Below, piece by piece: positions 32,664 to 44,689 of a DNA stretch of 64,000 nt. The stretch is from Vandiemenella viatica (taxonomy: Eukaryota; Arthropoda; Insecta; Orthoptera; Morabidae), in NCBI GenBank assembly GCA_031002005.1, contig JARYHS010008074.1, positions 178,088,494 to 178,152,493 of the forward strand, given 5' to 3'. Numbering within the stretch: position 1 is the stretch's first letter; each line of letters opens with the position of its first letter. Below the pieces are notes generated by a model. It worked only from the letters and a program-made list of their open reading frames with translations, had not been told where the DNA came from and did no database searches. The position numbers and the translations under genes are program-made.

Positions 32664-34310
32664 CATAATTAATAACATGCAAAAATCTAAACATTATTGT
32701 ATGTACAGAAAGCAGGAGAGTATAACTCTTTATGGGAAAGTATAAAAACGAGGAGGACAACATTAATTGGACATATCTTAAGACATGAGACCTTATTAAA
32801 AACAATACTGGAGGGAATGATAGAAGGAAAGAGATATCGAGGAAGACCACATTTAAAATTCATCCGGCAGATTGTAAAGTACCTTTTAGTTCACCAAAAG
32901 CACTCCCACTAGCTATCCCCAGTAGAAAAATATTCCATAGATCGATTGTAAAGTTGCTTATGTTGGACTTAGAAATTTCGAGAAGGGTAATTGTCAACTT
33001 GAAGGAATTTTCCTGTAATCTTTCCCACAGTGAGAATTCCCCATAAAAATTATTTTAAAGTGTATTTATCATATCACAAAATGTTTATTTTAAGAGATAT
33101 TCCTGTTTGTTCACGTTTTGAAACACGCGATCGGAAAAGTAAAAATCTAAGATTTGAAATATCTTTGGATCACGTAAAGCTACAGCTGAACTTTTATCAC
33201 CAGCTATAGTCAGCATTGTTCCCGATATTTTGGTAGTAAAATTAAATAATTTGGCAAAGTTTAATTAGCAGTTTTAATTAAGAGAAACAAATGAACTTTT
33301 TAACTAAAAGAAATATTAATTGGAAATTTATATCAATAGATAGCCCAAATTAAGGCGATTACGAACATATAGTGGTTTCGGTAAAAAGTTTAAGCATTTG
33401 TCTGGTAATTAAGTTTTTGAAGATAGATTGTCGTTGATTTTTGATGGAGCACGTAAAAATTCTGCCAAGTTGGTCATGTGATGACTTCAATTTTAAGATT
33501 ATAGAAACCCTTTTGAATGTCAAATTAAATTAAAACAAATAGAACAGGACTATAGAAAGTCCCTGTAAAAATTTCAAGTTAAACTATTTAGTACTTTTGG
33601 AGATATTAATTAAAGAAAAATTTGCTGACATCATAGTCTCTGAGAAGTCTATAAAAGATCTTGCAGCAAGCACAGATTGTCTCACCCCGCACTAGATTTT
33701 CAAAGTAGTAGCTTCGTAATATGTAGTCCCACTCTGGTCTCATTCTTTCGCCGGAAAGTGATCGCGCAACTCCGCGCTAGTTAGAGGAGCAAATTGTTCC
33801 AGGCGGTAGCGGTTTCGGCAAATTACAACATGCCGTAATACTCACTAATGTTAGGGGGACTTTGTGAGTTTTTGTCTTCTTGTAGAATTGTACTTAATCT
33901 TCAAAGAAACTGTTGTTCGATGCTTTATTCACGTATCTGGTACCGACAATGTACAAGTGAACTATTATCAAGAATATAAGTATTTTGTTATTCTCAAGCT
34001 GTGTTAAGTGACTTTATTTAAATTACCCTTCACATTTGGGGTTTAATACGAATGCATGGTGACCAGGTCATTTAATATTATAGGTACCAGAAGTCTACAC
34101 ATGGTCATGAACTTAATTGTTCACAGTTCAGGTGAAGGTGTTGCATAATCCCCGTGCAACCTAGTGGCCTGACAAGATAATGGAAGATGTTGGCTGCAGG
34201 AGATATGTAGATATGAAGAGGAGGGCAGAGAATAGAGCTGAATGGAAGACTGCTGCACAACAATCCGAGGATTGACTACCGCAGAAAGAAGAAGAAGTAA
34301 AACACGTTTT
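32664..34310 (+). mobile_element. RTE-like 3' end split by a solo LTR
   Basis: 32725-32872 encodes SIKTRRTTLIGHILRHETLL, ILEGMIEGKRYRGRPHL and IRQI. After the LTR, 34175-34290 continues with IMEDVGCRRYVDMKRRAENR, AEWKTAAQQSED and a stop. Together these are the C-terminal end of RTE-type ORF2 ('GHILRH..LL..ILEG.I.GKR.RGRPR' and 'MKR.A.DR..WR'). The exact continuation across the solo LTR confirms both calls. Confidence 0.82.
32873..34174 (+). mobile_element. solo LTR, family B (1302 bp)
   Basis: Begins TGTAAAGTACC and ends GTGGCCTGACA, with target duplication AGAT at 32869-32872 and 34175-34178. It is the sister of 8298-9542 and carries an extra ~57 bp segment around 33683-33745 (including 'actagattttcaaagtag'). 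A 'gcatggtgaccagg' motif lies at about 34056. Confidence 0.9.
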
Positions 34311-34990
34311 AAATGGTTTACTAACCAATTTAGGTACCTGTGCAGGAGTGCCTTGAGTGCCATTGTTTAGTATTTTTAACACACTTTTGTTTGCTTTGCT
34401 TATATGTAAAGTGATAGTTACATACAAGTCAAACTAAAACTAATTTTGCAGCAAATCTGGAAACTCAGTTTTAACCCACTTCTAAATGTTGAATCAGGCT
34501 AAAAATTTGGAACCTTGTACGAGTCTGATGTGAAGTTGGATTTATAAAAACCATCGAAATCTGACTTGGAACCTTAACGGTTTGGATAGACTATTGGAGA
34601 TAGAAAGTAGTTACTGGGAACAAAGGTTGCTCAGAATCCTGGGAAATTGCTAAAAAAAAAGGGGGGGGGATAAAAATCCAAAGCATATAGCCCTAACCGA
34701 AGTTTTATGTGGTTCACTGTCATGGAGGACGGGACACCCCCCTTTATTATTTGAAAAGCAAACTGTAATTTTTTGTTTATTTATTTCAGGTCATTTCGAA
34801 GCCTGGACTCACTTTGCAATAATACCAACACAATATGAAATGATTGTTTTGAAAGAAAAAAAAAAGTGTGTAAGGTGATGGGTGGAAAAAATGAAAATTC
34901 CGGGAGGAAGTATGACAAAAACCCAGTAATTATTTTTTTTAAATAGCTTGATATGTCTGCTACTTTAAGTTCGACATATTTGAAGGAATT
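34311..34990. other. HSL intron without recognisable gene
   Basis: Contains a short G-run (34662-34670) and A-runs. The end nearest 34990 may belong to the hAT relic below. Open frames on the minus strand (34121-34427) overlap the RTE 3' end antisense and are not genes. Confidence 0.45.
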
Positions 34991-34994
34991 GCCT

Positions 34995-37900
34995 AAATCG
35001 ACATGTACAATACAATCCAAAGTAGCCAACATAATTCAGCACATGATGAGGAGGATATAATTTTAGATAATTCTGAGTGTGATGTGATTAAGAGCTGTGA
35101 GGCTATGAGTTCTAAGGCTATTGAAGAATTTGAAGAAAACATTAGTATTTTATTAGGAGAAAAAAATTGGTGGGGGGTGATATGGTGGATGATATAGGAA
35201 ACCCACTTATTGTCATACCAGAAGTAATTAAACAGCATGATATTGGACTTCTGCACTTTGATAAGATAACTAGGAAATCAATTCTGTCAGATAGTTTGAA
35301 AACAGAAATAATAAAAATAGGTTCAAAATATTTTTGAAATACTGAGGGTCCTTTCCTAACGACAAATTACCATAGTATGAACAAAAGTTGGTTTAAGAAG
35401 AAACTGGGAAATTGCAATGGAGAAGTGACTCGATCATGGCTTGTCTATACCCTGTCTAAAATATCTGCTTATAGCATCTGTTGTTCATGGTTAAATAATC
35501 AATCTTCATTAGAGCATGAAGATGTATTTACCCACTGGAAAGCACTTAAAAGGTTCACTGCCCATGAAAATGCAAAGAATTATCATAAGTGCTTCACCCA
35601 GTGGAAACAAAATTTTGCAGCAAATAAAGGGATTACTGACACTGAACTTCAAACCCAGATGAAGACAGACTTTGACGCCATCTTAAAAAAAACCATCTCA
35701 CTAAGAAAGAAAATCATCCTGGAACCACAAATTATTTTTAACCTCGTGTTCAAAATGAGTTCATTCATCTGATGGCAAACACTGTTCACCACTATTTATT
35801 GCAAAATATTCACAAATCAAAATACTATGGTCCCATGTTTGACTACTTCTAACCATGTACATCATGAGCAAAAGACAAATGTAGTGAGACGTGGGAGTTG
35901 ATTTTTAGAGGAAATCAGTCCATGTTAAAGAGTCCTTTCTTGGTTTCATCCAGATGATTCAAAAGAATGCTGGAAGTTTAGTTCATTAAATCCTTAAACA
36001 CCCAGAGAAAGATGGTATGGATAGATAGCACTGTCGTTCAAAATGTTATGACCACGGTTCCGCCATGGCTGTGCACCGAACTGGTGTTCACAAAAGAATA
36101 AGGGACTATAATAATCTGGAAACATTTATGAATTGTGATAATCATTTACTCAATTTGGTTGGTGTACATACAGCCAACAGGATACTATAATGGTCATGTT
36201 TTTCGGAACTATTGAAGCTATTAATGTATTCTTTTCTCGTTTCATTCTGCATTGAGAAAAACTCAGGCACTCTGTTGTAAGCATCTTAGAATTTTAGTTA
36301 AATTCTAGCCTCTCACCTTTAGACATTAGAGGGAAAGTTACTCTGTAGTAAAAGATAGCTTTCATTTCATGTTTAGGTTATGGGAGTGAAGCTTTGTATA
36401 GCATAGAGATACCGTAACCAAACACACTAAATAAAACCCTTTAGGAATAATAAAGACACCCATAATTAAATAAATGCTCTAAATAAACCTTTGATAACAA
36501 AAAGAAAACATCAGTTTGGGAGGGAATAGCTTAAATCTCTCAAGTTCAGTTTCAAATAATAGTTTTTGATATAGGTTAACTTTGCAGTTTATAAACCAAT
36601 TTGAATGCAGTAAAGACTGTCAGTAGTTGTTAAATGCCGGATATAAACTTTGTATAATAATAAACAAACTTTTAATCAACTGAAAATTAAATAATCAGTA
36701 ATAATATTACCTTGGACTTAGGAATTTCTACTTTGGAAGTATTTTGACATTTTTAAACCGATTAACGAGCAAGAAAGCAACTCAATAGTAAATAGGCCAA
36801 CTAAATCAATTTTCTGCAATAATATTAACACCTTTTACTAACCTTTAATATGATAATCCATAATAATCCAGTTCAGTGCACAAGAAATTTCTAATATTTG
36901 GCATTTCACTGTTTTCACACACTTTTGAACAAAATAAAGTAATTGTAGGGAAGTAATCATGCGATTAAAAGATAAATTCACTAAAATTTCGTAGTTTCAG
37001 AACGTTTAAATAACTTAAATCAATTTTTAATACTTCGTCAGTTGCACTTCACTTTTAATAATTTTTATCTCAAAATCCTAGAGAACATTCGAAATAAAAA
37101 GTAGATTTCCGGAAAGAACTAAAAATCTAATATAACATATAATTATTTCAAGTAATTCCAGTCAACAGAACCGATTTTATAGAGATCTTAAAATTTATTT
37201 TTCATGCAGCCATGAGGTCGATTTAGAAATATTTTTCAACCGATCTAAAGTAGATACAGAGATGAGACAACTTCCAGAATACGTGATTTAATTCAGAGAA
37301 TCTCATGGTAATTTTAGATTTGCGATAAAACTAATGGAAATAAAGTTATAAAATTAAAACTGAAATCACACTTTGGTTACGTCGTAGTTAAACTTTCCCT
37401 GCACCAATTTTAATAAAAGTTACACCAATAAACTCGGGAATTTTTGTAGAACACAGTGACAGTAATAACATTTATGTAAATTGTGGCGTTAATAAAATGA
37501 CGAAATGTAGAAGTTTCGAGAACAATAGTAGTTCCCCAGAGTAGAGAAATAGTTCACTCCTACACTTACAACTTTTAAACCAGTTGCTTAAAGTTAGTCA
37601 CTAAATATCCATTATTTCACAATTAAATATGTAGAAATACTGCCACACTTAAAGTCTTGGATAACAGTTTAGTTACTGAGATATTTCAGGCCTAGATCGC
37701 CTAGGCGCCAGTAGAAACTTGTATTTTGGCTCTGACGTCAGCGAGGGTATAAATTGGGAAGCCATTTTGACTCTGGGTCTTTTCCGGGTTTGAACTTGTG
37801 CTGATAAGATGTTATAAGCGTGTGCGCTGGTAGGTTGGCAACTCCGACTTTAGGTTGGTAGTTCAGTTCTTAGGTTGGTACTACCGGATTCAGCCATGAT

Positions 37901-39320
37901 GGTTTTGGTCATGGGGGGCGTGGCAAGTATGTTGAGATGAACTTGTAAACATTTCAAAAGGGGTCGGTCGGCAGTTTCTCTTCACAATCTGCAAACTTGT
38001 GGAACGAGTGTTCGATATGCCTGCTCAACTGTAAAATGCAATTTTGAACTTTTGATTTTGAAGAATAAAACCTTGAAGTTTTCTAAAAGTGACTTTGTGT
38101 GCTTCAGTTGTTAGCATAGAACCCTTTTCTATATTCGTGGGTAACGAATATAGTGGCGACCTGAGCATTCAGTTGAGTTACCTTGGCTACATGGTCAAAT
38201 CCAAATTATTTTACCGAGTTTTTAAGAGAACTGTTAGTCGACAAGAGTGTAAGTTAAGGCACTTAGGCGATACTACAACCCCGGTATCGGTCTAGTTCCT
38301 TACACTGTGCCTGTGGTTGTAAAATCATGGTTTGAAACAAAATGGAGTTCAAGGGTTTAAACAGTTGGGCCAGTTAACAAATATCTAGAAGATATGCTGA
38401 ATGTTCTCCAACACACAACAGACAATGGCAATAAAACTAGTAAAACAAGATGTGTGGAAAAACTTTTATATAATCGCATATTGTCCTATGATTTTCTGAC
38501 CTTGTTAGGATTTTGGAATAATGTACTCGTTTGTATTGACAGTGTTAAAAAGTGGCTCCAGGATCATAGCATGAATTTTTTTGATGGTGTGTTAGAAATG
38601 AAATCCCTGCGAGACCATTTTACTAAAAAAAAGAGAGAGGTTGGTTAATGATGCACTCGAGAAAGATTTCAATCTTTGCAAGGAATGAGAAATAATGATT
38701 GAATGATGTCAAAGGTTAAAAATTGTACATTATTAGAGAATATTAAGTACACTGGATTGACTGCTAAGGAAGAATTAGAACAAGTTATGAAGGGATCACT
38801 GGATTGTATTGTTTGTGCGTAATGAGTGAAAGGTTCAGTCATCTGAATGAAACAGGTGCCAGATTTGTATTTTTTCTAGATATTAAATACTGTGTTACAG
38901 CACTGACAATTGCAACTATTAAAAAAAGAATAAGGAATTTGGATATTTCTATGGTTATGATGTTAATAGAAAACATTTGCACCAAAAAATATTGGATGCT
39001 TGAATACTAAAATTCACAAGAAAAAAATGTAAACATAAAACGATCTGAAGCGCTTCCTGAATTCGTTATTCAGTACAGAGTTGAGCACATCTTTTCAAAT
39101 CAGTGCATTTCAATTCAGATTATGCATGCGAATACAACATCCATTGCATGTTGCGAGCGATCTTTTAGTAAGGTAAAACTAATACTTTTGTATTTGAGGG
39201 CTACAATGGGTCAAGAAAGATTATGTGACATAGCTTTGCTCAGTGTGGAGCAAAAAGAAACTGAAGAAACACATTTCGAAAATGTTATTAATCTATTTGT
39301 GTCGCAGAAGGCAAGGTAGG
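34995..39320 (+). pseudogene. ZMYM1-like hAT transposase relic split by a solo LTR
   Basis: Plus-strand pieces in order. 35003-35340: acidic N-terminus and IGNPLIVIPEVIKQHDIG in slipped frames. 35377-35772: MNKSWFKKKLGNCNGEVTRS, WLVYTLSKISAYSICCSWL, FTAHENAKNYHKCFTQWKQN, matching the TTF-type zinc finger region of ZMYM1-like hAT proteins. 36200-36270: GTIEAINVFFSRF. 38310-38660: VVKSWFETKWSSR, EDMLNVLQHTTDN. 39122-39319: SIACCERSFSKVKLILLYL, RATMGQERLCDIALLSVE, the C-terminal hAT dimerisation domain. Inactive through stops and gaps. I did not resolve its terminal repeats. Confidence 0.8.
36276..38304 (+). mobile_element. solo LTR, family A (2029 bp)
   Basis: Begins TGTAAGCATCTTAGAATTTT and ends CTAGTTCCTTACA, with target duplication CTGT at 36272-36275 and 38305-38308. 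It is similar end to end to 9820-11849, only one base different in length. It contains 'atatagtggcgacctgagc' at about 38147. It interrupts the hAT transposase, whose reading frame resumes on the far side. Confidence 0.92.
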
Positions 39321-40820
39321 TGAAATTTGAAGTTTTAAGACTATCAAATAATTTTGTCCTACAACAGAAAATAAAATTTTGTAAGAATTACGATTGTTTT
39401 ATTTAGTGTATCTGTTTATTTTATATTTAGATTATACTTGCAAAAGGGCACAACATTGATGCTTGCTATAGGCGCCATTTCTAATCCTGCTACCACTGTC
39501 CCATAATTACTGCTAAAATGATTTCATAGAAGTTTGGGAAGACCAAAAATATTTCTGTACCAATACACAATCTTTATCTTTTATCAGGTATTACAAACAG
39601 CATTAGCACCCAGCAGATAATGCAGGCTAATATTGTTACTTTAAGAAAAAGAGCTTTTCCTATACTGCAGTGTCTGAAGTCTCAGCAAATGTAACCATAT
39701 CTCATAAGCTACCTTTGTCAATTTTTTGGGTTTTTTACCCAACAGGAAACATGTCTCTGCTTCTGACACTCACTCCATTCATCCATCCATCCATCTATCC
39801 ATCACAGGATTCTAGCATTTAAACAGAAAAATTTAGACTTCAAATTTACACGCATGAAAAATGTGTTTTCCATCCTCGGACAGAAGCGCAAGTTTAAAGA
39901 TCAACAATGGTAATCACCACAGGCATGGCCACATAGCACAATGGAGTGGCTCTCCTATAGAGCCTTGCTAGCTGGTAGATGACGAGACAGCAAGAATTTA
40001 TATGAACCCCTCCACCCACTGCTAAGTATACTTCTGGATTCTCAAAAGCAAGATACCTAATGAAGACAACGGAGAGTGTTGTTGAAACAGCTTCTTTTAT
40101 TGGCACAATCTGCCTGCAAATGGGAAGACTATATTGCACTTACGTGCAATGGAAATCTCCATTCACATTTAAAATTTTCACATTATTTGTGTTTTGTTGA
40201 TCTAACACTAAATATCATATTTAGAGCATATTAAAAAGATAACTAATATATTTATTTTATTTTTTTAATTGCAATTCTTTTTATTTCACAATAAGTTATC
40301 AATTTTAGATCGTATTTGTTACTGTGTCTATGTCAAAAACACTATTACCTTGGAACTTTAAATTTCTCAAACGTCAGTCGTATTCAGTATTTAAATGACA
40401 AATACTAAAAGTACTTACATTTAACATAGTTACCATTTTTTTTTTAGCAAAAGAGCAACAAAAAATAAAATAAAAAATAATTCTGTTACTTATTTAAAAA
40501 TGCATATCAAAACGCCTACATTAAATTTTATTGGAACTGTGTGATTGCACAAGTGGTTTGATAAGCAATGAAGTGAGGCATTGGACACCATAAAGTGGAG
40601 TTCACTCTCTAATCTAAAATCATGACAAGTGACCAAGTGACTACCTACTTACCCACCACATACAAGATCTCGAGTAAACAATTCCACAAAGCTTGACTTT
40701 ACCTTGCCCAGTTATTTAATGACCAAGACGTTCCAATTTATCATTAAAAAAATATTAAAATTCTGGAATAAATTTCAGTTTACACAGATTGATGAAAAAT
40801 GCAATATAACATTAGATTAC
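39321..40820. other. HSL intron with a (CCAT)n microsatellite
   Basis: A short (ATCC)n run is at 39777-39802. The minus frame at 39894-40139 (81 codons) has no recognisable domain or splice context. T- and A-rich runs occur near 40260 and 40437. Confidence 0.5.
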
Positions 40821-40931
40821 CTGTTTTGAGGTGGTAAGTGTCCCTGTTGCAGAGGGATTCGTGGAATAGGACTGTTTGCTGTCAGAATTGTTTCGCTAGT
40901 GACATATCGCTCCAGGAACTCTGACACATAT
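40821..40931 (-). CDS. hormone-sensitive lipase, regulatory-insert exon (partial gene)
   Basis: A 111-bp exon (phase 2 in, 2 out), too short to stand out as an ORF. On the minus strand it is preceded by 'ttggttaagttccag' and followed by 'gtaatc'. It encodes YVSEFLERYVTSETILTANS, then PIPRIPLQQGHLPPQN. The split codon AG|A joins the upstream exon (…DPTNE-R) and AG|C joins the downstream one. By position it corresponds to the variable linker of HSL between the nucleophile-Ser half and the Asp/His half of the catalytic domain, where mammalian HSL also has a short 'FL.L' helix segment. The call rests mainly on phase compatibility and position; the sequence itself is poorly conserved. Confidence 0.75.
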
Positions 40932-41505
40932 CTGGAACTTAACCAAAATTAAATCCCTTTATTTTCAAGATGATGTTCATCACTGCCAACTAGCTAATTT
41001 ATCTTGGAAAAGAAATATAAGCATTAGATATTTAAACTTCAGAACACTGCCAAGAAATATGAAAATGGATGTCAAACACCAAGAAGTTTTTACTGAAAGT
41101 ACTGATGTTAAGTTCAATGTCAATAGCAACTACACATTTACAAACTATCATTTTGTATTGACAAGTCAAGAACTGTTTTAATGAAAGTTTGTTCATAGGT
41201 ATTTATTTCGCAATCAAGCTATTAATTTGAACATCTGAAAGTGAGTCATCAATGTATAGCTGGTAAAGTGGATTCCCGAATTTACAGTATTCTTCCATGT
41301 TATGATTTACTCTACCAACCACGAAGCACCCAAGACTTTTTTTAAAAAATAGTATCAAGACAATAAGGTTCAAATAACAATGAATTAAAACTTTTGTGGA
41401 TAATGTTGGTGTGTGTGAAAGAATAGCTAAATCGGGTTAAATTAAGGGCACAAAGAAAAAACCAAACTTTTGACATAAGATTGTAATTTTTCACAGCGTT
41501 GTATA
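40932..41505. other. HSL intron without recognisable feature
   Basis: AT-rich. Nothing supported beyond the splice acceptor side of the exon at 40931. Confidence 0.45.
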
Positions 41506-42180
41506 TTAATAAATTTTTCTCGGGCTTCCAGCCGTGTTAAGATGTTACATTTGTGGGACGTTTTGAAGGCGTCCTTCTCTGCCTTCATTCTGAACCAAAT
41601 GTCAATGATTAACTATTTGTTTATTCAGCCGCTGCCACGGAAACAGTGGAAGACAAAAACCAACACAACTCAATTACGTGTGAATGTGGCCGCGATTACA
41701 TCGGACAGACCCAGCGATGCATTGTGCAGCGATGTGCTGAGCACGCCAGAAATGTTCGTCTTGGGCAAGAAGAGAAATCTGTGGTGGCCGAACATAGTGT
41801 GCAAGAGGGTCACACATTTGAATTTGAAAAAACAACAATTTTAGCCCGGGTCAAAGATTTTTGGGCCGGCGTTATTACAGAAGCTGTAGAAATAAGATCA
41901 ACTGATTTATTAGTCAACAGGGACACTGGTTATCAACTCAGTGCAGTCTGGAACCCGGCTATTAAAATTCTGAAACAGTTTCGTGTCGGTAACGAGCAGA
42001 AGAGTGGATGATGTAATCGAGTTGTGTTGGTTTTGGTCTTCCACCGTTTCCGTGGCAGCAGCTGAATAAACAAATAGTTATTGACATTTTGTTGAGAATG
42101 AAGGCAGAGAAGGACGCCTTCGAAATGTCCCACAAATGTAAAATCTTAACATGGCTGGAAGCCCGAGAGAAATTTATTAA
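41506..42180 (+). mobile_element. Penelope-like GIY-YIG cassette with 170-bp inverted repeats
   Basis: Outer repeats 41506-41677 and 42013-42180 are inverted copies, about 90 percent alike by eye. Both start (from outside) ttaataaattt.tctcggg, continue with 'cttccagcc.tgttaag', 'ggcgtccttctctgccttcat', 'aactatttgtttattcagc' and end 'caacacaactc.attac'. Between and partly inside them lies a GIY-YIG endonuclease ORF. Penelope-like elements encode RT plus GIY-YIG and often have inverted terminal repeats; here no RT is present. The whole unit is only 675 bp. Confidence 0.75.
41646..42011 (+). CDS. GIY-YIG endonuclease domain of Penelope type, RT missing
   Basis: An uninterrupted frame of 121 codons plus stop. 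It contains SITCECGRDYIGQTQRCIVQ, RCAEHARNVRLGQEEKS, VVAEHSVQEGHTFEFEKT and ATEL-type helices later (EAVEIRSTDLLVN). 'CxCG..YIGQT.R....R..EH' is the signature of the Penelope GIY-YIG domain, with the YIG, the Arg and the H/E region in place. The ATG at 41646 lies inside the left inverted repeat, so it may be only the first Met of a frame that once continued from an RT. The reading frame is intact, unlike almost every other element here. Confidence 0.75.
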   Translation: MEDKNQHNSITCECGRDYIGQTQRCIVQRCAEHARNVRLGQEEKSVVAEHSVQEGHTFEFEKTTILARVKDFWAGVITEAVEIRSTDLLVNRDTGYQLSAVWNPAIKILKQFRVGNEQKSG

Positions 42181-42199
42181 CCACACTTTTATTACTAAA

Positions 42200-43260
42200 C
42201 TGTGATGGATCGTATGCTCCAACTGGCAATTTCTCTCAATACAGAATGTGCAGTTTTGCTTTGAATTGTTTCACTACTTGAGATAACTGTTCAGAATCTT
42301 CTATAATAAGATATTATAGTCTCCTACGTCCTTAATGAAAACTTCCCACTTTTTTATGCCCACGGTTATTTATGGTCAAGATACTCTCTTCCTTTCCACA
42401 TGCTGCTCATAATACCCATAAAAGTATGTATTCCTTATAGATTTAACTTTTCTCCTACTTGATTTCTGCCTTACATGCCTCCCAACCCAACTATTTTATC
42501 ACATCAATAACTGTCGTATGATAATTTCCACTAATTCTCCAGCTCTCCTTTGCACATCTCTGACTCCTGTATCTGATACCCAAAAAGTGACTCATATTAT
42601 TCTATCACACTCAAGGTTTTAGTTCCCCCTTCCCTTGCTTCAGGGGGCATGTCTCCTTATCACCCTTCCTAAGAAATGTTTCTGGCAAAACAAATTTATT
42701 AGCAAAGTGTATTTCCATTTTTCTTGGAAACTATTTTCATTTCATTCTAACCTAGTCAACTAGATGCCAAATCCACTTCTCTTTCCTTTTATGGAGAATC
42801 ATATTATGTGCAAACTTACTACTAAATTCAAACCAACAATCATTCACTGTAATAATGGACAGCACAGGTCCCATTACTCATTTTCTTACAATTTTGACAC
42901 CACATTACCTTCCCCAAGTAACTACTTCCTACCTCTTAAAAATTACTCCACCCAATCATATTAACTTTATTCACCACCAGATTCAGACTTACTCTCTCTT
43001 GTGATCTGGAGAGAGAGATAGAGAGAGAAAAAGGGAGATATTCACACTGCCAACATGGCCTCCCATGTCCATTTCATCTCAAATACTCTTAAGGCTCTAT
43101 GTTCTGATCTTTACAGATGTTTACTCCAAATAGTTCAATTATATCATGTAGGAACACTAACAAACAGCAGCGGTCATTTTAACCAATCCCTCCTCTATTT
43201 CTTTGAGACACACTCTTTTCTTTAATAGTTAGGGTAAAACCTCATCCCACAAAAACAATT
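42200..43260 (-). pseudogene. CR1-like RT C-terminal half, minus copy
   Basis: Minus strand: MGPVLSIITVNDCWFEFSSK at about 42880, replacing 'GPLLFIxxxNDC'; then FAHNMILHKR, a destroyed YADD box. Further down, GVRDVQRRAGELVE and NYHTTVIDVIK in alternating frames at about 42580-42500 match 'ERVQRRAAGFVSGNYHRM...DIIK' of the copy at 32208. Many stops. The purine run 'gagagagatagagagaga' at 43007-43027 interrupts it. Confidence 0.6.
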
Positions 43261-43997
43261 CCTGTAAACTTAGGCAAGTCATGTGGTTGTTTAATGATTA
43301 AAAGTTATCAGAACTTGTTCTGAACCAAGTCTACATTTCACAGAGTATATTCACTTCACTTGGCGATGTGACTATGATGCGTGTCATAATTTTTACTGAA
43401 ATGATCACAGCTGAGCAGAAAATCGTTAATAATTAATTAATGAAATTAACAAAATTGCAAAAGTGTAACTTTTAAGTTAACCTAAAAATTATTAACATTC
43501 TTCTTAAATTCCATTAAACTGAACTTCAGCCCATTCCACTGGTTGTTGATGCCGTTTGGCTGGTACGTTCGGCAAATAGAATAGTGAACAAACTAGGTAA
43601 TGGCAAGCAGAAGTACGAGTGTGATGCATATGTGGGTGTGAGCAAGAATGCTGGAGTGAAGAGTTTGTATCATATGTCTACAAACTGGCGCTCACTACAC
43701 ATTTACAATTCAATCAGTAAGTAATTACGATTTTTTTATAACTTAACTTTTTTATTATAGTGCGACTTTTGAGCTTGTGTTGATTTGGAATTTCATATTG
43801 AAAAAATTAAAGTCATATTCGTTACATGAATTAAACATGGAAGCTGAAGATCTAGAATCTATTAGTGATATCAGAAACCCTAGCAATAGCCACATTTATA
43901 TGATTATATGATTATATTGCATTTAAATGAAGATTTAGGGAACAATTTTCTATAATCAAGACTCTCATTTCTAGCCTTAATAATCTTAAACAACACA
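43261..43997. other. HSL intron without recognisable gene
   Basis: No coding block or repeat identified. It separates two pieces of a CR1-like relic, so it may hold an unrecognised insertion. Confidence 0.4.
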
Positions 43998-43999
43998 TA

Positions 44000-44668
44000 C
44001 AAGGGGTGATCAAATGAAAAGGGATGAAACGACTTAAAAACGTAACAGTTAAATATTTGCATATTCCGCTATGGGAGAACGTAGCGAGACATCTCGGGAT
44101 GCGATTGGAGTCTCTGACTGCGATCGGAGCATGAGCGGGTGTCCGCATGCTCAGTAAAGAGCAGAGGCTCTTATCAAAAGCAGCGTCCAAATGATGCGGC
44201 AGTCCATATGAGGACAGGATGGCGTGCAGGTGAGGGATGTGTACTTTGAGACACTCCGACGCCTACGCAGGTCCATCAAGAAGACCAGGGCTGCTCACGG
44301 AGGGTGTGGTTCTGCTCCATGATAACGCACGTCCACACGTCTCCAGAGTCAGACACATGGCACTGGCCAAGTTCAAGTGGGAGACGTTGGACAATCCACC
44401 CTACAGTCCAGACATGTCGCCCTGCAATTTCCATGTGTTTGGTCCACTGAAGAAACACCTGAAAGGGAAGCGCTTCAACTCTGATGACGTACTCAAGGAC
44501 GCTGTGAAGGACTGGGTCTCGTCACAGCCACAGGAAGTTTGGGAACAAGGAATCCTGCGGCTTGTTCATCAGTGGGATCGTTGTGCTCAGGCCTATGGTG
44601 TATATTATGAATAGTCTACTTTTGTACCGACTGTGTTGTTTCGTACCTTTTCATTTGATCAACCCTTG
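44000..44668 (+). mobile_element. internally deleted mariner element (669 bp)
   Basis: Flanked by TA at 43998-43999 and 44669-44670. Terminal inverted repeats read CAAGGGGTGATCAAATGAAA at the left and CAAGGGTTGATCAAATGAAA on the opposite strand at the right, continuing 'aggkaygaaac.ac'. The N-terminal half of the transposase is deleted; the C-terminal part is kept. It is not the same family as the mariner at 48893, whose ends differ completely. Confidence 0.88.
44237..44614 (+). pseudogene. mariner transposase C-terminal half
   Basis: Encodes LLTEGVVLLHDNARPHVSRV (second catalytic Asp in 'HDNARPH'), WETLDNPPYSPDMSPCNFHV, and LKKHLKGKRFNSDDVLKDAV to the natural end. The third catalytic residue, normally Asp in 'APSD', is Asn ('SPCN'). 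A frame slip precedes it: 'DVYFETLRRLRRSIKKTRAA' is read in another frame at 44233-44290. The first Asp ('TGDE') and the DNA-binding half are absent. Inactive. Confidence 0.85.
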
Positions 44669-44689
44669 TAAAAAGGATGCATAAAATCA

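Noticed and set aside
39894..40139. 81-codon minus-strand ORF as an HSL exon
   Set aside because: It lies within the 24406-40820 intron, has no HSL-like sequence, and the exons on either side already join in phase.
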